Notes under the pieces: generated by a model
What the model was told of the DNA's origin: nothing
The model's database searches: none
Seen by the model: the letters and a program-made list of their open reading frames with translations, nothing else
NCBI RefSeq assembly: GCF_900104645.1
Contig: NZ_FNWE01000002.1
Span: 697,289-761,288 of the forward strand
From: Alterileibacterium massiliense
GTDB lineage: Bacteria; Bacillota; Clostridia; Peptostreptococcales; Anaerovoracaceae
Direction of reading: 5' to 3'
Length of the DNA stretch: 64,000 nt
Translations under genes and position numbers: made by a program
In this document: positions 46,613 through 58,300 of the stretch, piece by piece
Layout of the letters: each line of letters opens with the position of its first letter
Numbering within the stretch: the stretch's first letter is position 1

Positions 46613-48779
46613 AAGAATTACAGCCATTGTTGTAGCTTTTACCCTGTTAATGGGTGGAGTTTTAGGGGTGTTAAAAGTTGGTGCAAAGACAGTGTTTGCG
46701 TCAAATGAACCGCCTGAAAAATATGAAACATATTATGAACTGAAATTTGAGGATCATACTTCAGATGACACCTTTAGAGGATTTTATTATGTCGGAAAAG
46801 AAAATAAAGAAGGTCAGCCATTGAACTTTAAATTTTCCTTATCAAAATCCTTTGAAGAAAAGGGCGGTGTGGTTGTCGATAAGTATAATGAAACCTTTAC
46901 CAATGAGAACATGGACAAGGAAAATGAGTTAGATGATCTAAGATACATGACAAAGAAACCCTATCCATATTATCGAATTCATAATGTAGGGACAGGTGCT
47001 TTTACAAGTATCGTTTCTCCAAGAGATAAAGATAATTACTATATTGGAGATATTACAGAAAAAGCAGAAGAACGAACCATAAAAGGAAAGAAAGCAAATG
47101 TCATTGTCTATACCTGCCCTGTTCTACAGTTAAATAGAAATATTGAGAAAGTAACAGTTGACTATGAGGGAGAGCTTAAAGAGGAAACAAAGAACGCTAT
47201 TATTGACAGAGTAAAAGAAGTAAATCCCAATATCAACAATGTAAAAGAAATTAAGATTGTTAAGAACAAGCTGATTATTGAAACATGGAACAGATTTCAT
47301 ACAGGTGTCCCATACCTTGAATTACCTTTAGAGGATTTATATAAGAGAGTAGCGAATGCGTCAGCTCAAACAGACAATAAGGATACAAAGGATCAGGAAA
47401 GTCAGACAAAAAGTGAAGTAAAGGTCAAATATCAATATCAGGATGGAAAGGTATATAAGGAGTATTCAGCTTATTTTGATAAAAATCAGGTGATTGACGC
47501 TTCTGATCTTGAAATGCTTCCTGATAACATGAGCTTTAATGACAATTTTGTAAGCTACAAAGTAAAATGTGATGGAAGCGATAGTATTATCCGAATTGTA
47601 AAAAAGTTAGAAAGTAATGCTCAGACGCAGACGGAAAAGCAAAAAACAGAAGATAAGGGAACTCAAACAGAGCTTAGCAAAGATGATATTTCCAAAATGG
47701 AAAAGGAATCTAAGGAACTTCAGGAAAAACTTGATAAGCTAAATCAAGAGATTAAGGACAAGGATAAATTAAGCGACAAGCAAAAGGAGAAAATCAAAGA
47801 CCTTGAGGAAAAAATAGATAAGCTGAAGGAAAAACTTGAAAAGGGCAAAGACGATAAGGACTTATCGGCGGATATGAAAAAGGAGATTGAGAAGCTAACT
47901 GAGAAAATTAAGGAGCTTGAGAAAAAGACGAATGAGGTTGGCAAGGCTACAGTTACGCATAATCCTACTGTAACACCAATCAGCCCTATCTCCGGAATGA
48001 AAACAGGAACAGGAAACTTCCCTCAAACATCGGTAAGTGATATGGGAAAAGGCTCATCATCACAGGATAATACAGGAAAGATTACAAAGGACACAAATGT
48101 TGACAAGACCGATGGAAAAGAAAAAGAAGTTCGTTATCCCAATAAGCTGACACCGAAACAGCCTGCCAATAACAGCAGTCAGGATTTCTCTATGGATGGT
48201 TCAAGTAAGACAGTAAATACCAATAAAGGAGTTGCGTCAGCACCATCAAAGGCAAGAGGAACTGTTACGGAAAATAAGGATAATGCGAACAATGATTATC
48301 CAATTCATCATGGAGATAGCAGTGATAAGGGAGAAACGGATATGTATTCAGCGGATGCAAGACAGTTTGTTACCTTTACTACTAAGAATGGCAAGACTTT
48401 CCATCTAATCATCAATCACGATGAGGATAGCGAGAATGTTATGCTCCTAACAGAAGTATCCGAAGACGATCTTCTTAATATGGTTGAGAAAAAAGAAGCT
48501 CCGAAACAGGAAATTACAAAGGAAGAACCACAAAAAGAAGAACCTAAACCTGTGAAAAAAGAAGAAAGCAGTAATACAGGAACCTATTTAATTCTAATTC
48601 TTGTAGTAGCAGGAGCATTAGGTGCAGGATATTATTTCAAGGTCGTTAAGAAAAAGGAAGATAAGGAGCTTGAAAGCTTTGAGGAGGAAGATGATGATTT
48701 CTTTTCAGAAGCGGAAGAAAGTGAAAATGAAGTAGATGAAGCAGAAACAGAAGATAAGGAAGATGATGATTTGGAATAA
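46590..48779 (+). CDS. DUF4366-type surface protein, enlarged
   Basis: A 729-residue exported protein. The signal peptide (TAIVVAFTLLMGGVLGVLKVGA) is near residues 10-32. A long extracellular region contains TQTE/AQTD repeats and a strong coiled coil (about 350-455). Next comes the conserved DUF4366 core (FVTFTTKNGKTFHLIINHDED near 590), a membrane segment (YLILILVVAGALGAGYYF near 667) and a very acidic tail. DUF4366 homologues are usually much shorter, so the N-terminal several hundred residues look like an added surface or adhesion part. Likely presents a mating or attachment function. Confidence 0.72.
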   Translation: MKTSLKNKRITAIVVAFTLLMGGVLGVLKVGAKTVFASNEPPEKYETYYELKFEDHTSDDTFRGFYYVGKENKEGQPLNFKFSLSKSFEEKGGVVVDKYNETFTNENMDKENELDDLRYMTKKPYPYYRIHNVGTGAFTSIVSPRDKDNYYIGDITEKAEERTIKGKKANVIVYTCPVLQLNRNIEKVTVDYEGELKEETKNAIIDRVKEVNPNINNVKEIKIVKNKLIIETWNRFHTGVPYLELPLEDLYKRVANASAQTDNKDTKDQESQTKSEVKVKYQYQDGKVYKEYSAYFDKNQVIDASDLEMLPDNMSFNDNFVSYKVKCDGSDSIIRIVKKLESNAQTQTEKQKTEDKGTQTELSKDDISKMEKESKELQEKLDKLNQEIKDKDKLSDKQKEKIKDLEEKIDKLKEKLEKGKDDKDLSADMKKEIEKLTEKIKELEKKTNEVGKATVTHNPTVTPISPISGMKTGTGNFPQTSVSDMGKGSSSQDNTGKITKDTNVDKTDGKEKEVRYPNKLTPKQPANNSSQDFSMDGSSKTVNTNKGVASAPSKARGTVTENKDNANNDYPIHHGDSSDKGETDMYSADARQFVTFTTKNGKTFHLIINHDEDSENVMLLTEVSEDDLLNMVEKKEAPKQEITKEEPQKEEPKPVKKEESSNTGTYLILILVVAGALGAGYYFKVVKKKEDKELESFEEEDDDFFSEAEESENEVDEAETEDKEDDDLE

Positions 48780-48818
48780 ATTTGCACCCAAAACTATCTC
48801 ATATTTGGTGCAAAAGAC

Positions 48819-48856
48819 AGGGCGGGAGAGTAAAATCTTTCGCCCTCTTATTTTGA
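48819..48856 (+). terminator. Terminator-like hairpin before topB
   Basis: AGGGCGGGAGA (48819-48829) pairs with TCTTTCGCCCT (48836-48846), two G-U pairs, then CTTATTTT. A second perfect hairpin without T-run (TTTGCACC/GGTGCAAA, 48781-48814) lies just upstream. AGGAGG of topB is 15 bases downstream. Confidence 0.7.
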
Positions 48857-48877
48857 AAAACAGGAGGAAAAATATAG

Positions 48878-50584
48878 ATGAAACTTGTAATTGCCGAAAA
48901 GCCAAGTGTTGCAATCTCTATTGCAAAAGTAATTGGAGCAACAAAAAAGAAAGACGGATACTATGAGGGAAACGGATACAAGGTGAGCTGGTGTGTCGGA
49001 CATTTAATTCAGATGGCAAATCCAGAAAGCTATGATGAAAGGTATGCAAAGTGGAATATGGCGGATTTACCGATTATCCCAAGAGAATATAAGTATGAGA
49101 TTACAAAGTCCACAAAGAAACAATTTACCATTCTTAAAAAGCTGATGAATGATAAGGACATAGACATCGTGATAAATGCTTGCGATGCAGGGCGTGAGGG
49201 AGAAGCAATCTTCAGGCTTGTATACAATCAGGCAAATTGCAAAAAGCAGATGAAACGCCTTTGGATTTCATCAATGGAAGATAGTGCCATAAAGGAGGGC
49301 TTTGATAACCTGAAAGACGGAAGTTTTTACGATAATCTATTTGAATCATCACAAGCAAGGGCGATTGCAGATTGGCTTGTGGGAATGAATTTAAGCAGAC
49401 TGTATTCGTGTCTATACAAGCAAAATTACAGTGTGGGCAGAGTTCAAACACCTACCCTTGCCATGATTGTAAATAGAGATAATGAGATAGCAAATTTTAA
49501 GAAAGAAAAATATTTTACAGTCGAACTTTCTATGAATGGCTTTACACTATCAACAGATAGAATTGATGATGAAATAACAGCGGAACAGCTCTTAAATTTA
49601 GTAGGCGATAAGATAGAAATTACCGATGTTATTCAAAAGGAAAAGATAACAAAGCCTGAGCTGCCATTTGATCTGACAACGCTTCAAAGAGAGTGCAATA
49701 AATATTTTGGATACTCAGCTAAGCAGACACTTGATTATGCTCAAAGTCTTTACGAAAAGAAACTGATTACCTATCCAAGAACAGACAGCAGATGCCTTAC
49801 TGAAGATATGATTGTAAGTACGGTTAATAACATTTTAGGAAAGAATGATTTTGACACAGAGCGTATCAAGACGGTATTTAATTCTAAAAAGGTTACAGAC
49901 CATCATGCGATTATACCGACAGCAAGCAGTATGAATGAGAACTTAACTTCTCTTCCGGAAAGTGAATTGAAGGTATATGAACTTATTTTAAATAAGCTAC
50001 ATGCAAGTGTAGGCTATCCTTTAATTGAGAATACAACGAAGATTGTGGCTGAATTTGATGGATTTGAATTTACAAGTAGTGGAAAGGTGATTGTAGATGA
50101 GGGCTTTACCAAATACCTAAACGAATATGCGAAAAAGAAAAATGAAGATACAGTGCTTCCGGATGTAAAGATTGGTTATAGTCTTGATATTAAAGATAAA
50201 GAGATAAAAGAAAAATATACTCAACCAGCTAAACATTTTACGGAAGATCTTCTCCTAAAGGCGATGGAGCTTGCAGGAAATGACGCATTGGAAAAAGGTG
50301 TAGAAGTTGAGCGAAAAGGACTTGGAACACCTGCAACAAGAGCAGGAATCATTGAAAATTTAATCTTTAAAGGTTTTATTGAAAGAGATAAAAAGAACCT
50401 TATTGCTACACATAAAGGAATCAGCCTTGTAACTATTGTAGCCGATACATTTAAATCGGCAGAAACAACAGCAAAGTGGGAAATGGAGTTATCGGATATT
50501 GCACAGGGAAAATCTTCAAAGAAAGAATTTTTAGAGGCGATTGAAAATGAGATAAAAGAAGTGGTTTCAACTTATATCAAGTAA
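48878..50584 (+). CDS. topB: DNA topoisomerase III
   Basis: Type IA topoisomerase of 568 residues that passes single strands, probably for element replication or transfer intermediates. The Toprim domain reads MKLVIAEKPSVAISIAKVIGA and CDAGREGEAIFR; the catalytic Tyr is Tyr299 in TYPRTDSR. It is shorter than E. coli TopB and has no C-terminal zinc fingers, as is common for element-borne copies. AGGAGG precedes the ATG. Confidence 0.92.
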   Translation: MKLVIAEKPSVAISIAKVIGATKKKDGYYEGNGYKVSWCVGHLIQMANPESYDERYAKWNMADLPIIPREYKYEITKSTKKQFTILKKLMNDKDIDIVINACDAGREGEAIFRLVYNQANCKKQMKRLWISSMEDSAIKEGFDNLKDGSFYDNLFESSQARAIADWLVGMNLSRLYSCLYKQNYSVGRVQTPTLAMIVNRDNEIANFKKEKYFTVELSMNGFTLSTDRIDDEITAEQLLNLVGDKIEITDVIQKEKITKPELPFDLTTLQRECNKYFGYSAKQTLDYAQSLYEKKLITYPRTDSRCLTEDMIVSTVNNILGKNDFDTERIKTVFNSKKVTDHHAIIPTASSMNENLTSLPESELKVYELILNKLHASVGYPLIENTTKIVAEFDGFEFTSSGKVIVDEGFTKYLNEYAKKKNEDTVLPDVKIGYSLDIKDKEIKEKYTQPAKHFTEDLLLKAMELAGNDALEKGVEVERKGLGTPATRAGIIENLIFKGFIERDKKNLIATHKGISLVTIVADTFKSAETTAKWEMELSDIAQGKSSKKEFLEAIENEIKEVVSTYIK

Positions 50585-50667
50585 GATGGCACTAATTTCA
50601 AGGTGGAAAAAATGCCTTAAAAATGATATAATCTTTTGTAGGAAAAGTAGGGCGAAAGGAAACGGGT

Positions 50668-50847
50668 ATGAAAGATACATTTATAGATACTGCAAAAGTT
50701 ATGTCAAAAGGGCAGGTTACTATTCCGAAAAGGATAAGAGAGCTTTTGGACTTACAAAATGGAGATTATGTTACTTTTGTAGTTCATAAAGATAAGGTGC
50801 AAATTCAAAACTCCAAGACTTTTATTGAAGAAAACATTGATAAATAA
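50668..50847 (+). CDS. AbrB/MazE-type DNA-binding protein
   Basis: A 59-residue SpoVT/AbrB-fold protein: VMSKGQVTIPKRIRELLDLQNGDYVTF is the classic swapped-hairpin motif. Such proteins act as transition-state regulators or antitoxins. No toxin follows; the downstream gene is an AlbA-type regulator, now broken. CGAAAGGAAACGGGT precedes ATG 50668. Confidence 0.8.
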   Translation: MKDTFIDTAKVMSKGQVTIPKRIRELLDLQNGDYVTFVVHKDKVQIQNSKTFIEENIDK

Positions 50848-50866
50848 AGGTGGTGAAATAACACAG

Positions 50867-52294
50867 ATGACAATAGATGAAATAAAAAAGTTAATTCAAA
50901 ATGGAGAAAAAATAGATGTTGAATTTAAAGAATCGAGGAATGCTTTAACCAAAGATGTCTTTGATACAGTATGCTCTTTTAACAATAGAAATGGAGGACA
51001 CATCTTACTTGGTGTAGATGATAATAGAGAAATTATTGGTGTCAACGAAGATAAAGTTAATAAGATTATTAAAGAATTTACAACATCTATTAACAATTCG
51101 TAGAAGATGTACCCACCACTTTACTTATTGCCGGAAGTATTTGAGATTGACGGTAAAAAAGTGATTTATATCCAAGTACCTGAAGGTTATCAGGTATGCA
51201 GGCATAATGGAAGAATATGGGACAGGTCTTATGAAGGAGACATCAATATTACAGACCATGCAGAACTTGTCTATAAGCTATATTCGAGGAAACAGGGAAG
51301 CTATTTTGTGAATAAGGTGTATCCAAACCTCGATATAGAATTTCTTGATACTGATGTTATTGATAAAGCCAAGAGAATGGCAGTAGCAAGAAATAAAAAT
51401 CATGTCTGGGAAAATATGAGTTATGAGGAACTGCTCCGAAGTGCAAATCTCATTCTGACAGATCCTGAAACAAAGCATGAGGGCATTACATTAGCGGCAA
51501 TTTTGTTATTTGGAAAAGACAACTCTATTATGTCTGTTCTTCCACAGCATAAAACTGATGCAATATTTAGAGTTGAAAACAAGGATAGATATGACGATAG
51601 AGATGTAGTCATAACAAATCTGATTGATAGCTACGATAGGCTTATTGCGTTTGGACAGAAGCATTTGAATGACTTATTTGTCTTAGACGGAATTGTAAAT
51701 GTCAATGCAAGGGATAGAATACTTAGAGAAATTGTTTCTAATACATTGGCTCACAGAGATTATTCAAGTGGTTTCCCTGCAAAAATGATTATTGACGATG
51801 AGAAGATTATGATTGAAAACAGTAACTTAGCTCATGGCATGGGAGCATTGGATTTACAAAAGTTTGAACCTTTTCCTAAAAATCCGGCTATTTCAAAAGT
51901 ATTTAGAGAAATAGGACTTGCTGATGAGCTTGGTTCAGGTATGAGAAACACCTATAAATATACAAGGCTATATTCAGGTGTTGATCCTCTGTTTGAGGAG
52001 GGAGATATATTTAGAACGATTATTCCTTTGAAGAAAATAGCGACTCAAAAAGTTGGAGGAAGCGGTGTCGCTCAGGATGTCGCTCACAGTGTCGCTCAGG
52101 ATGTCGCTCACGATAAGATAGCTCTTGCAGAGTTTATAAAAGAAAAAATAAGAGGAAACAACAAGATTACAAGAAAAGCAATTGCAGATGAAGCTGGAGT
52201 TAGTGTAAAGACTATAGAAAGAACCATTAAAGAAATGGATAATCTACAATATGTAGGAAGTGGAAATAATGGTCATTGGGAACTGAATGAATAG
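50867..52294 (+). pseudogene. AlbA_2/Schlafen-type putative transcriptional regulator, broken by one amber codon
   Basis: Encodes an AlbA_2 domain (DVEFKESRNALTKDVFDTVCSFNNRNGGHILLGVDD), a RecG-like C-terminal ATP-binding-type region (NTLAHRDYSSGFPAKMII) and a terminal helix-turn-helix (RKAIADEAGVSVKTIERTIKEM). A TAG at 51101-51103 interrupts the frame after INNS; the frame continues unbroken with KMYPPLYLLPEVFEIDG to 52294, so a single CAG-to-TAG type change is the simplest cause. Part two could restart at ATG 51107. It is a cargo insert between topB and the helicase gene. Confidence 0.78.
52067..52111 (+). repeat. 24-bp tandem repeat (VAQDVAHS) in the broken regulator
   Basis: Two copies of a 24-base unit made of GTCGCTCAGGAT and GTCGCTCACAGT half-units encode VAQDVAHSVAQDVAH. 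It links the ATP-binding-like part to the helix-turn-helix and probably varies in copy number. Confidence 0.8.
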
Positions 52295-52320
52295 CAGTAA
52301 GTTGCAGCACATAGAATTGA

Positions 52321-52354
52321 AAGGTGATTAGAGTAAAATCTAATCGCCTTTTTT
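52321..52354 (+). terminator. Terminator hairpin before the giant helicase gene
   Basis: AAGGTGATTAG (52321-52331) pairs with CTAATCGCCTT (52340-52350), one G-U pair, then TTTTTTG. The GGAGG of the helicase gene lies about 17 bases on. Confidence 0.85.
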
Positions 52355-52380
52355 GTTTGTAAAAAAAGAAGGAGGTAAAT

Positions 52381-55300
52381 ATGCGAATAAATGATTTTCA
52401 TAACATTTTGGAGCTAATAAAACAAGATGTTCTGCAGAGTGAAGCAGAGTATCTGAAGCTCTTAAAGGTTGTCGGGAACAATCAGAAATACGATTTTAGA
52501 AGTCAGTTAAGTATTTATAATAAAAATACTGAAGCGACAGCTTGTGCCAAGTTTGACTACTGGAGAGAACACTTTAACCGAACCGTTATGCGAGGTCAAA
52601 AGGGTATTCCCATTTTAGAGGACTACGGCACATACAAAAAGGTGGACTATATCTTTGATATTAGTCAGACAGTTTCCAAAAACAGAGATGTCAATGAGGT
52701 AAATCTTTGGAGATTTGATAAAGAAGCTCATAGAGATGTATTAAAAGAAATGATAAAAGCTGAAGGCTATGAAGAAAGTGAAAACACCATAGAAAATATC
52801 TTTTCTTTAAGTAGGCTCTACGGAGATGAAAAAATAGATAGCTTGATGAATGAACTTAGAATATCTGATGAGGACAGAATATCTTTTACTAAATTTGTTA
52901 GGGATTCAGTAAGCTATGCAGTAGCTTCAAGATTTAAGTTAGACTATCCTATGGATAAGGATCTGTTAAAGGAAAACTTTGCAATGTTTGACAGCATTTC
53001 TCTTATGAGCCTTGGAGAAACGGTATCGGACATTAGCGGAACAGTCATTGATGCAACCATTCAAAAAAGCAAAGAGTTAGAGCTTCAAAAGGAAGTTTTA
53101 AGAGGCAAAGAAGCAGGATATAATAAAATAAAAGAAGAATTAGAGGAGGTAGAAGAAAATGTACTTCGACGAGATGATCAGGAAAGAATTAGTGAAAACG
53201 AGCGAATTTTCCGAAATGGAGAGTACGGACGAGATAATAGAGAAAATCAAAGAGAATACACTGAATCAGTTGGAGGAAGAGATGGACTTTATGAGGGAAT
53301 ATCCGAATCCGACATACGCAGTGATGAGGTTGGATTATCTTTCAAACAGCGAGGATCAGAGCCACTTCGAGATGTTAGTGGATCTATACAAGGAAAAGAA
53401 GCTGATAGGACACCTGATGGATACTCAGAAACAGGCGATAGAATTTATGAGAGCGGAGAAGCCGAAACTGATGATAGCTTGGAAGATAGAGGACGAGAGC
53501 CATCCGCAGTACCAAGCGATGATTTCAGCCCTCAAAGAAATGACAATCAAGGAAGTAGTGGAAATCTAAAAGAAAATACGGATAAAGAGATAAAAGAAGC
53601 TGACAAGGCTTCTTTTTCTTTACCCGAAAAAAACTCAGGACAGATTAAACTTACAATACCTCTTACTCAAAATGATATTGACAGTATTCTTGTAAACGGT
53701 GGAAATCATGAGGGTGGTAGACTTCCTATTATTGCTGAATTTTCCAAAGGAAAAACAGTAGAAGAATTAGGAGAATACCTTAAAGATACCTTTAGAGGCG
53801 GAAACGGTTTATTTCTTAATGGAGCAGAAGTATCTTCCTGGTATTCGGATAAAGGCATTCATTTAGCTTATGGAACTTCGGCAAGAGAAGATAGCACGCA
53901 AATTTTAAGCTGGAGTGATGCTGCAAGAAGAATCAGTGAGCTTTTAGAAACAGGAGAGTTTGCTACAAATGTAGAGCTTTTAGAAGCACAGGACTATGAA
54001 AGAGATAGAGTTTCAGAATCCTTATGGTATCTATACCACGATTTAAGTGAAGAAGGGAAAGCACAGGGATATTTTGACTTTATAGAAAGAGGTGGCGGCT
54101 TTCCGAAAGAAACAAGACAGTTATCGGAAGCTCTTAAAAATCCTGACTATCTAAAAAATGTTATTTCCGAGTACAGCCGTTTTTTAGCAGGATACAAAGA
54201 AAATAGAGATGTACTAAGATTTCATTATCACAAGGTAGATAGCCTTTATCAAAAATTGCAGGAGCTTGAACTTCCGAGAAAGGAATATACCTCTAATCTT
54301 ACCGAACTTCCAAAGGTACAAGGATTTATTACAGAAGATGAAGTCCTTGCTACGATTTCAAGAGGAAGTGGAGTAGATAGAGGGAAAGAAAGAATTACAA
54401 AGTATTTTAAAGAAAACCATACGCTTCAGGAAAAAGCAAATTTCTTAAAAGACGAGTATGGAATTGGCGGAGGCTCTCATGCTGTTTCAGGCGAAAGAGG
54501 AAGTGGAGAATGGCACGATGCAAAGGGACTTAAATTACAGAAGAATCATTGTAACGATGTATTTCTTACATGGTCAAATGTAGCAAAGTATATAGATGAG
54601 CTGCTTTCTAAAAATCTTTATCTTGAAGAGAATAAAATTGAAAGCAAGACAGCGATAGAAGAACAAAAAGAGCCAAGTTATTACTCTAAAGACGATCCAT
54701 ACAATCTGATGACTGATGAAATGCTTGAGAAAGTTCCTGAGCTTTATGCACAAGAGGATGTCGCTTTAGCGGATAAACAGGTTCATGCAGCATATATTAT
54801 TCCTTTCCGTTCTAATTGGACTTGGTATATGACGGAGTACGATAGAGAAAGCAAAGACGCTTTTGGACTTGTTTTAGGTATAGAACCGGAATGGGGATAT
54901 TTTAATCTTGATGAGCTAAAGGAATTAAATGCCCAAAGACTTGTTTTAGAGGATTTTCCAAAGACCTTTAGAGAACTTAAAGACAGTGAACTTAAAAAGC
55001 AGATGGATGAGCAGGAGCTTTACCATGTCTTTAATGGAGAACTTAGCTTTGAGGAGAATAATACAGAGCTTGAAGCACCTGAAGAAGTAGAAGAAAGCAT
55101 ACAGGCAGAACCTCTTCAGGCTACCTTATTTGATTATCTAAAGGAAAAAGAAGAAGTAGAGCTTAACGAAAAAGAGGACAGCCCTTCAGATGAGTTTGTA
55201 GTTAAAGAAGGCGATACCGTCTATTTTAATCATGAGGAGTACAAAGTAAGGGAGATCTCTAAAAATCAAATCACAGGAAGAAATGATTTGTGGCTTGATC

Positions 55301-58300
55301 CTACAAGACAAGGTAATCATCAAATACCGATTATATCCTTTACAGATGATGAGGATTTATTAAGACAAGTAAATCTTGAAAGACCTGAATTTATCATCGG
55401 TGATGAAGTGAAGTACAAGGGAAAAGACTATACCATCACAAGATTTGATGATATGGGAAATAACCTAAAGACAGTAACGGTCAAGGATAATACAGAGTAT
55501 CTTGGAGGTATGATTACAGGCTCCGATGTAATTCCTTATTACAAAGAAAGTGAGCTTGATAAAATCTTTGAAAATCTCACCAATGCAAAGCCCGAAAAGA
55601 CTTTTAAGGAAGTAGAAATAAAGAAAAATGAGGCACATAATTTCAAGATTACAGAAGAAACTCTTCCTCAAAAGTTATCTCCAAGTGAGAGATTAAACAA
55701 TAACCTTGAAGCAATCTCTATGCTTAACAGGGTGGAAAGCGGAGAACGAGAGCTTGATATTATAGCTCAGGAAGTTTTAGCAAAATATGTAGGTTGGGGC
55801 GGACTATCTGATGTCTTTGATGAAAGTAAAGAAGTACAGTGGAAAGAGGCAAGAGCTTTCTTAAAGGAAAATCTATCGTCATCAGAATATGAAGCTGCAA
55901 GAGAATCAACCTTAACGAGCTTTTACACACCGAAAACCGTTATTGATGGCGTATATAAGACGCTTTCAGGTATGGGATTTAAACAGGGAAATATCCTTGA
56001 GCCGTCAATGGGGATCGGGAACTTTATCGGTAATCTACCTGATGAAATGAATAAGTCCAAGTTTTATGGTGTAGAGCTTGATTCGGTAAGTGGTCGTATT
56101 GGAAAACTCTTATACCCTGAAAGTGAAGTACAGGTAAAGGGACTGGAAGAAACGGGATTTTCCAACAACTTCTTTGATGTTGCAATCGGAAATGTTCCCT
56201 TTGGAGAGTACAAGGTAAATGACAGAGAATATAACCGCAATAACTTTCTTATTCACGATTATTTCTTTGCCAAGTCCATTGATAAGGTAAGAAACGGCGG
56301 GGTTATCGCCTTTATTACATCTTCAGGGACAATGGATAAAAAAGACGAAAGTGTAAGACGCTATCTTGCAGCAAGATCCGAATTTTTAGGGGCAATCAGA
56401 CTTCCAAACGATACCTTTAAGGGTGTTGCAGGAACTGAGGTAACAAGCGATATTATTTTCCTAAAGAAAAGAGATAGCGTACTTGAGCGAGATGAAGATT
56501 GGATACACCTTGCGGAAGATGAAAATGGACTTGTATATAACAAATACTTTGTCGAACATCCGGAGCAGGTGCTTGGTTCTATGCGTGAGGTAAGTGGTCG
56601 ATTTGGAAAAACTCTAACTTGTGAGCCGATAGCCTTTTTAGGGCAAGAGAACAATATGGCTTCGTTAAAGGATCGTATCGAGATTGCGGGAGAAAGAATT
56701 TCAAAAGATGCAAAGTATGAAGAAATAGAGCTACTTGATGATGAAATAACATCAATTCCTGCAACCGATGATGTAAAGAACTTCTCATACACCTTAATTG
56801 ATGATGAAGTTTATTATAGAGAAAACTCACTCTTTATCAAAAAGGAAGTATCAGACAAGAAAAAAGAAAAAATCAAGGATTACCTTGAGCTGAATGCTGC
56901 CTTAAAAGATGTGATTTACAAGCAGAAAGAAGATTTTAATGAAGAAGAAATTAAGGCTTCACAGGAAAAACTAAATGAAGTATATGACAATTTTTCAAAG
57001 AAACATGGCTTTGTAAATAACCTAAGTAATACCAGAGCCTTGAAAGAGGATAGCAACTTCCCGCTTGTTTCATCCATTGAAATCCTTGATGAAGAAGAAA
57101 ATTTCAAGGCAAAGGGAGATATTTTCTCCAAAAGAACCATTACAAAAGCCAAAGTCATAGACCATGTGGATACCTCTTTAGAAGCTCTTGTTTTATCGGT
57201 ATCTGAAAAAGGCTATGTGGATTTTGACTATATGGGAAGTCTTACCGGAAAAGACAGACCAACTTTAATTGAGGAGCTTCGAGGGGAAATCTACCTAAAT
57301 ATTAGAGAAGAACAAAACTTTTACAGACCGCTTTCCTTTAACTTAGAAGATGGTGATTTACCTTTTGCCTGTGCCAATGGCAGTAATTCCTATAAATATG
57401 GCTATGTAACAAAGGATGAATATTTAAGTGGAAATATCAGGGATAAGATTGCCATAGTAGACAGTTACTTATCAAAGCTCAGACAAACGGAAAGAGAACT
57501 TCCTCATCTTGGCTATGAAGAAAATGGAAAAGAAAAAGAGCTGATAAGCTATGAGATGAACCGTTTGGAATATCAAAAAGCAGAGCTTACAAAAGTTCTT
57601 CCAAAGGAGCTTGAAGCAAGTGAAATCAATGTGCGTCTTGGGGCAACTTGGATACCGATTAAAGATATTGAGAAATTCATCTTTGAAACGCTGAAAACTC
57701 CGGGATATGCAAGATGGGATATTAAGGTTAAGTTTTCAAACCTGACAAGTGAATGGAATGTAGAAGGAAAAAGCAGGGACAGAGGAAATGACCTTGCGGA
57801 GATGACTTACGGTACATCAAGGGTAAATGCCTATAAGCTGATTGAAGATGCCTTAAACCTGAAAGAAACAAAGGTATTTGACCAGATTGTAAATCCGGAC
57901 GGTTCTAAAACTTCTGTCCTAAATAAAAAAGAAACCATGCTTGCAGGACAAAAGCAGGAGTTATTAAAAGAAGAATTTAAGAACTGGATATTTAACGATC
58001 AGGAAAGAAGAAGTCGTCTTGTAAAGCTGTATAATGAGCGTTTTAACTCTATCCGTAACAGAGAATATGACGGAAGCAATCTTTCCTTTGAGGGAATGAA
58101 TACGGAGATTGACTTAAGACCTCATCAAAGAAATGCCATAGCAAGAAGTCTTTATGGAGGAAACACCTTGCTTGCCCATGTAGTAGGCAGTGGAAAGACC
58201 TTTGAAATGGTAGCTTCTGCAATGGAGAGTAAAAGGCTTGGTATGTGCAGTAAGTCCTTGTTTGTTGTACCAAATCACTTAACAGGACAAATCGGTCGTG

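Noticed and set aside
50586-50789. A 67-codon frame after topB
   Set aside because: It overlaps the clear AbrB-type gene at 50668-50847 in another frame and has odd Tyr/Cys/Lys-rich text.
52067-52111. Tandem repeat considered as a CRISPR fragment
   Set aside because: Units are directly adjacent, in frame and lack spacers; it is a coding repeat.
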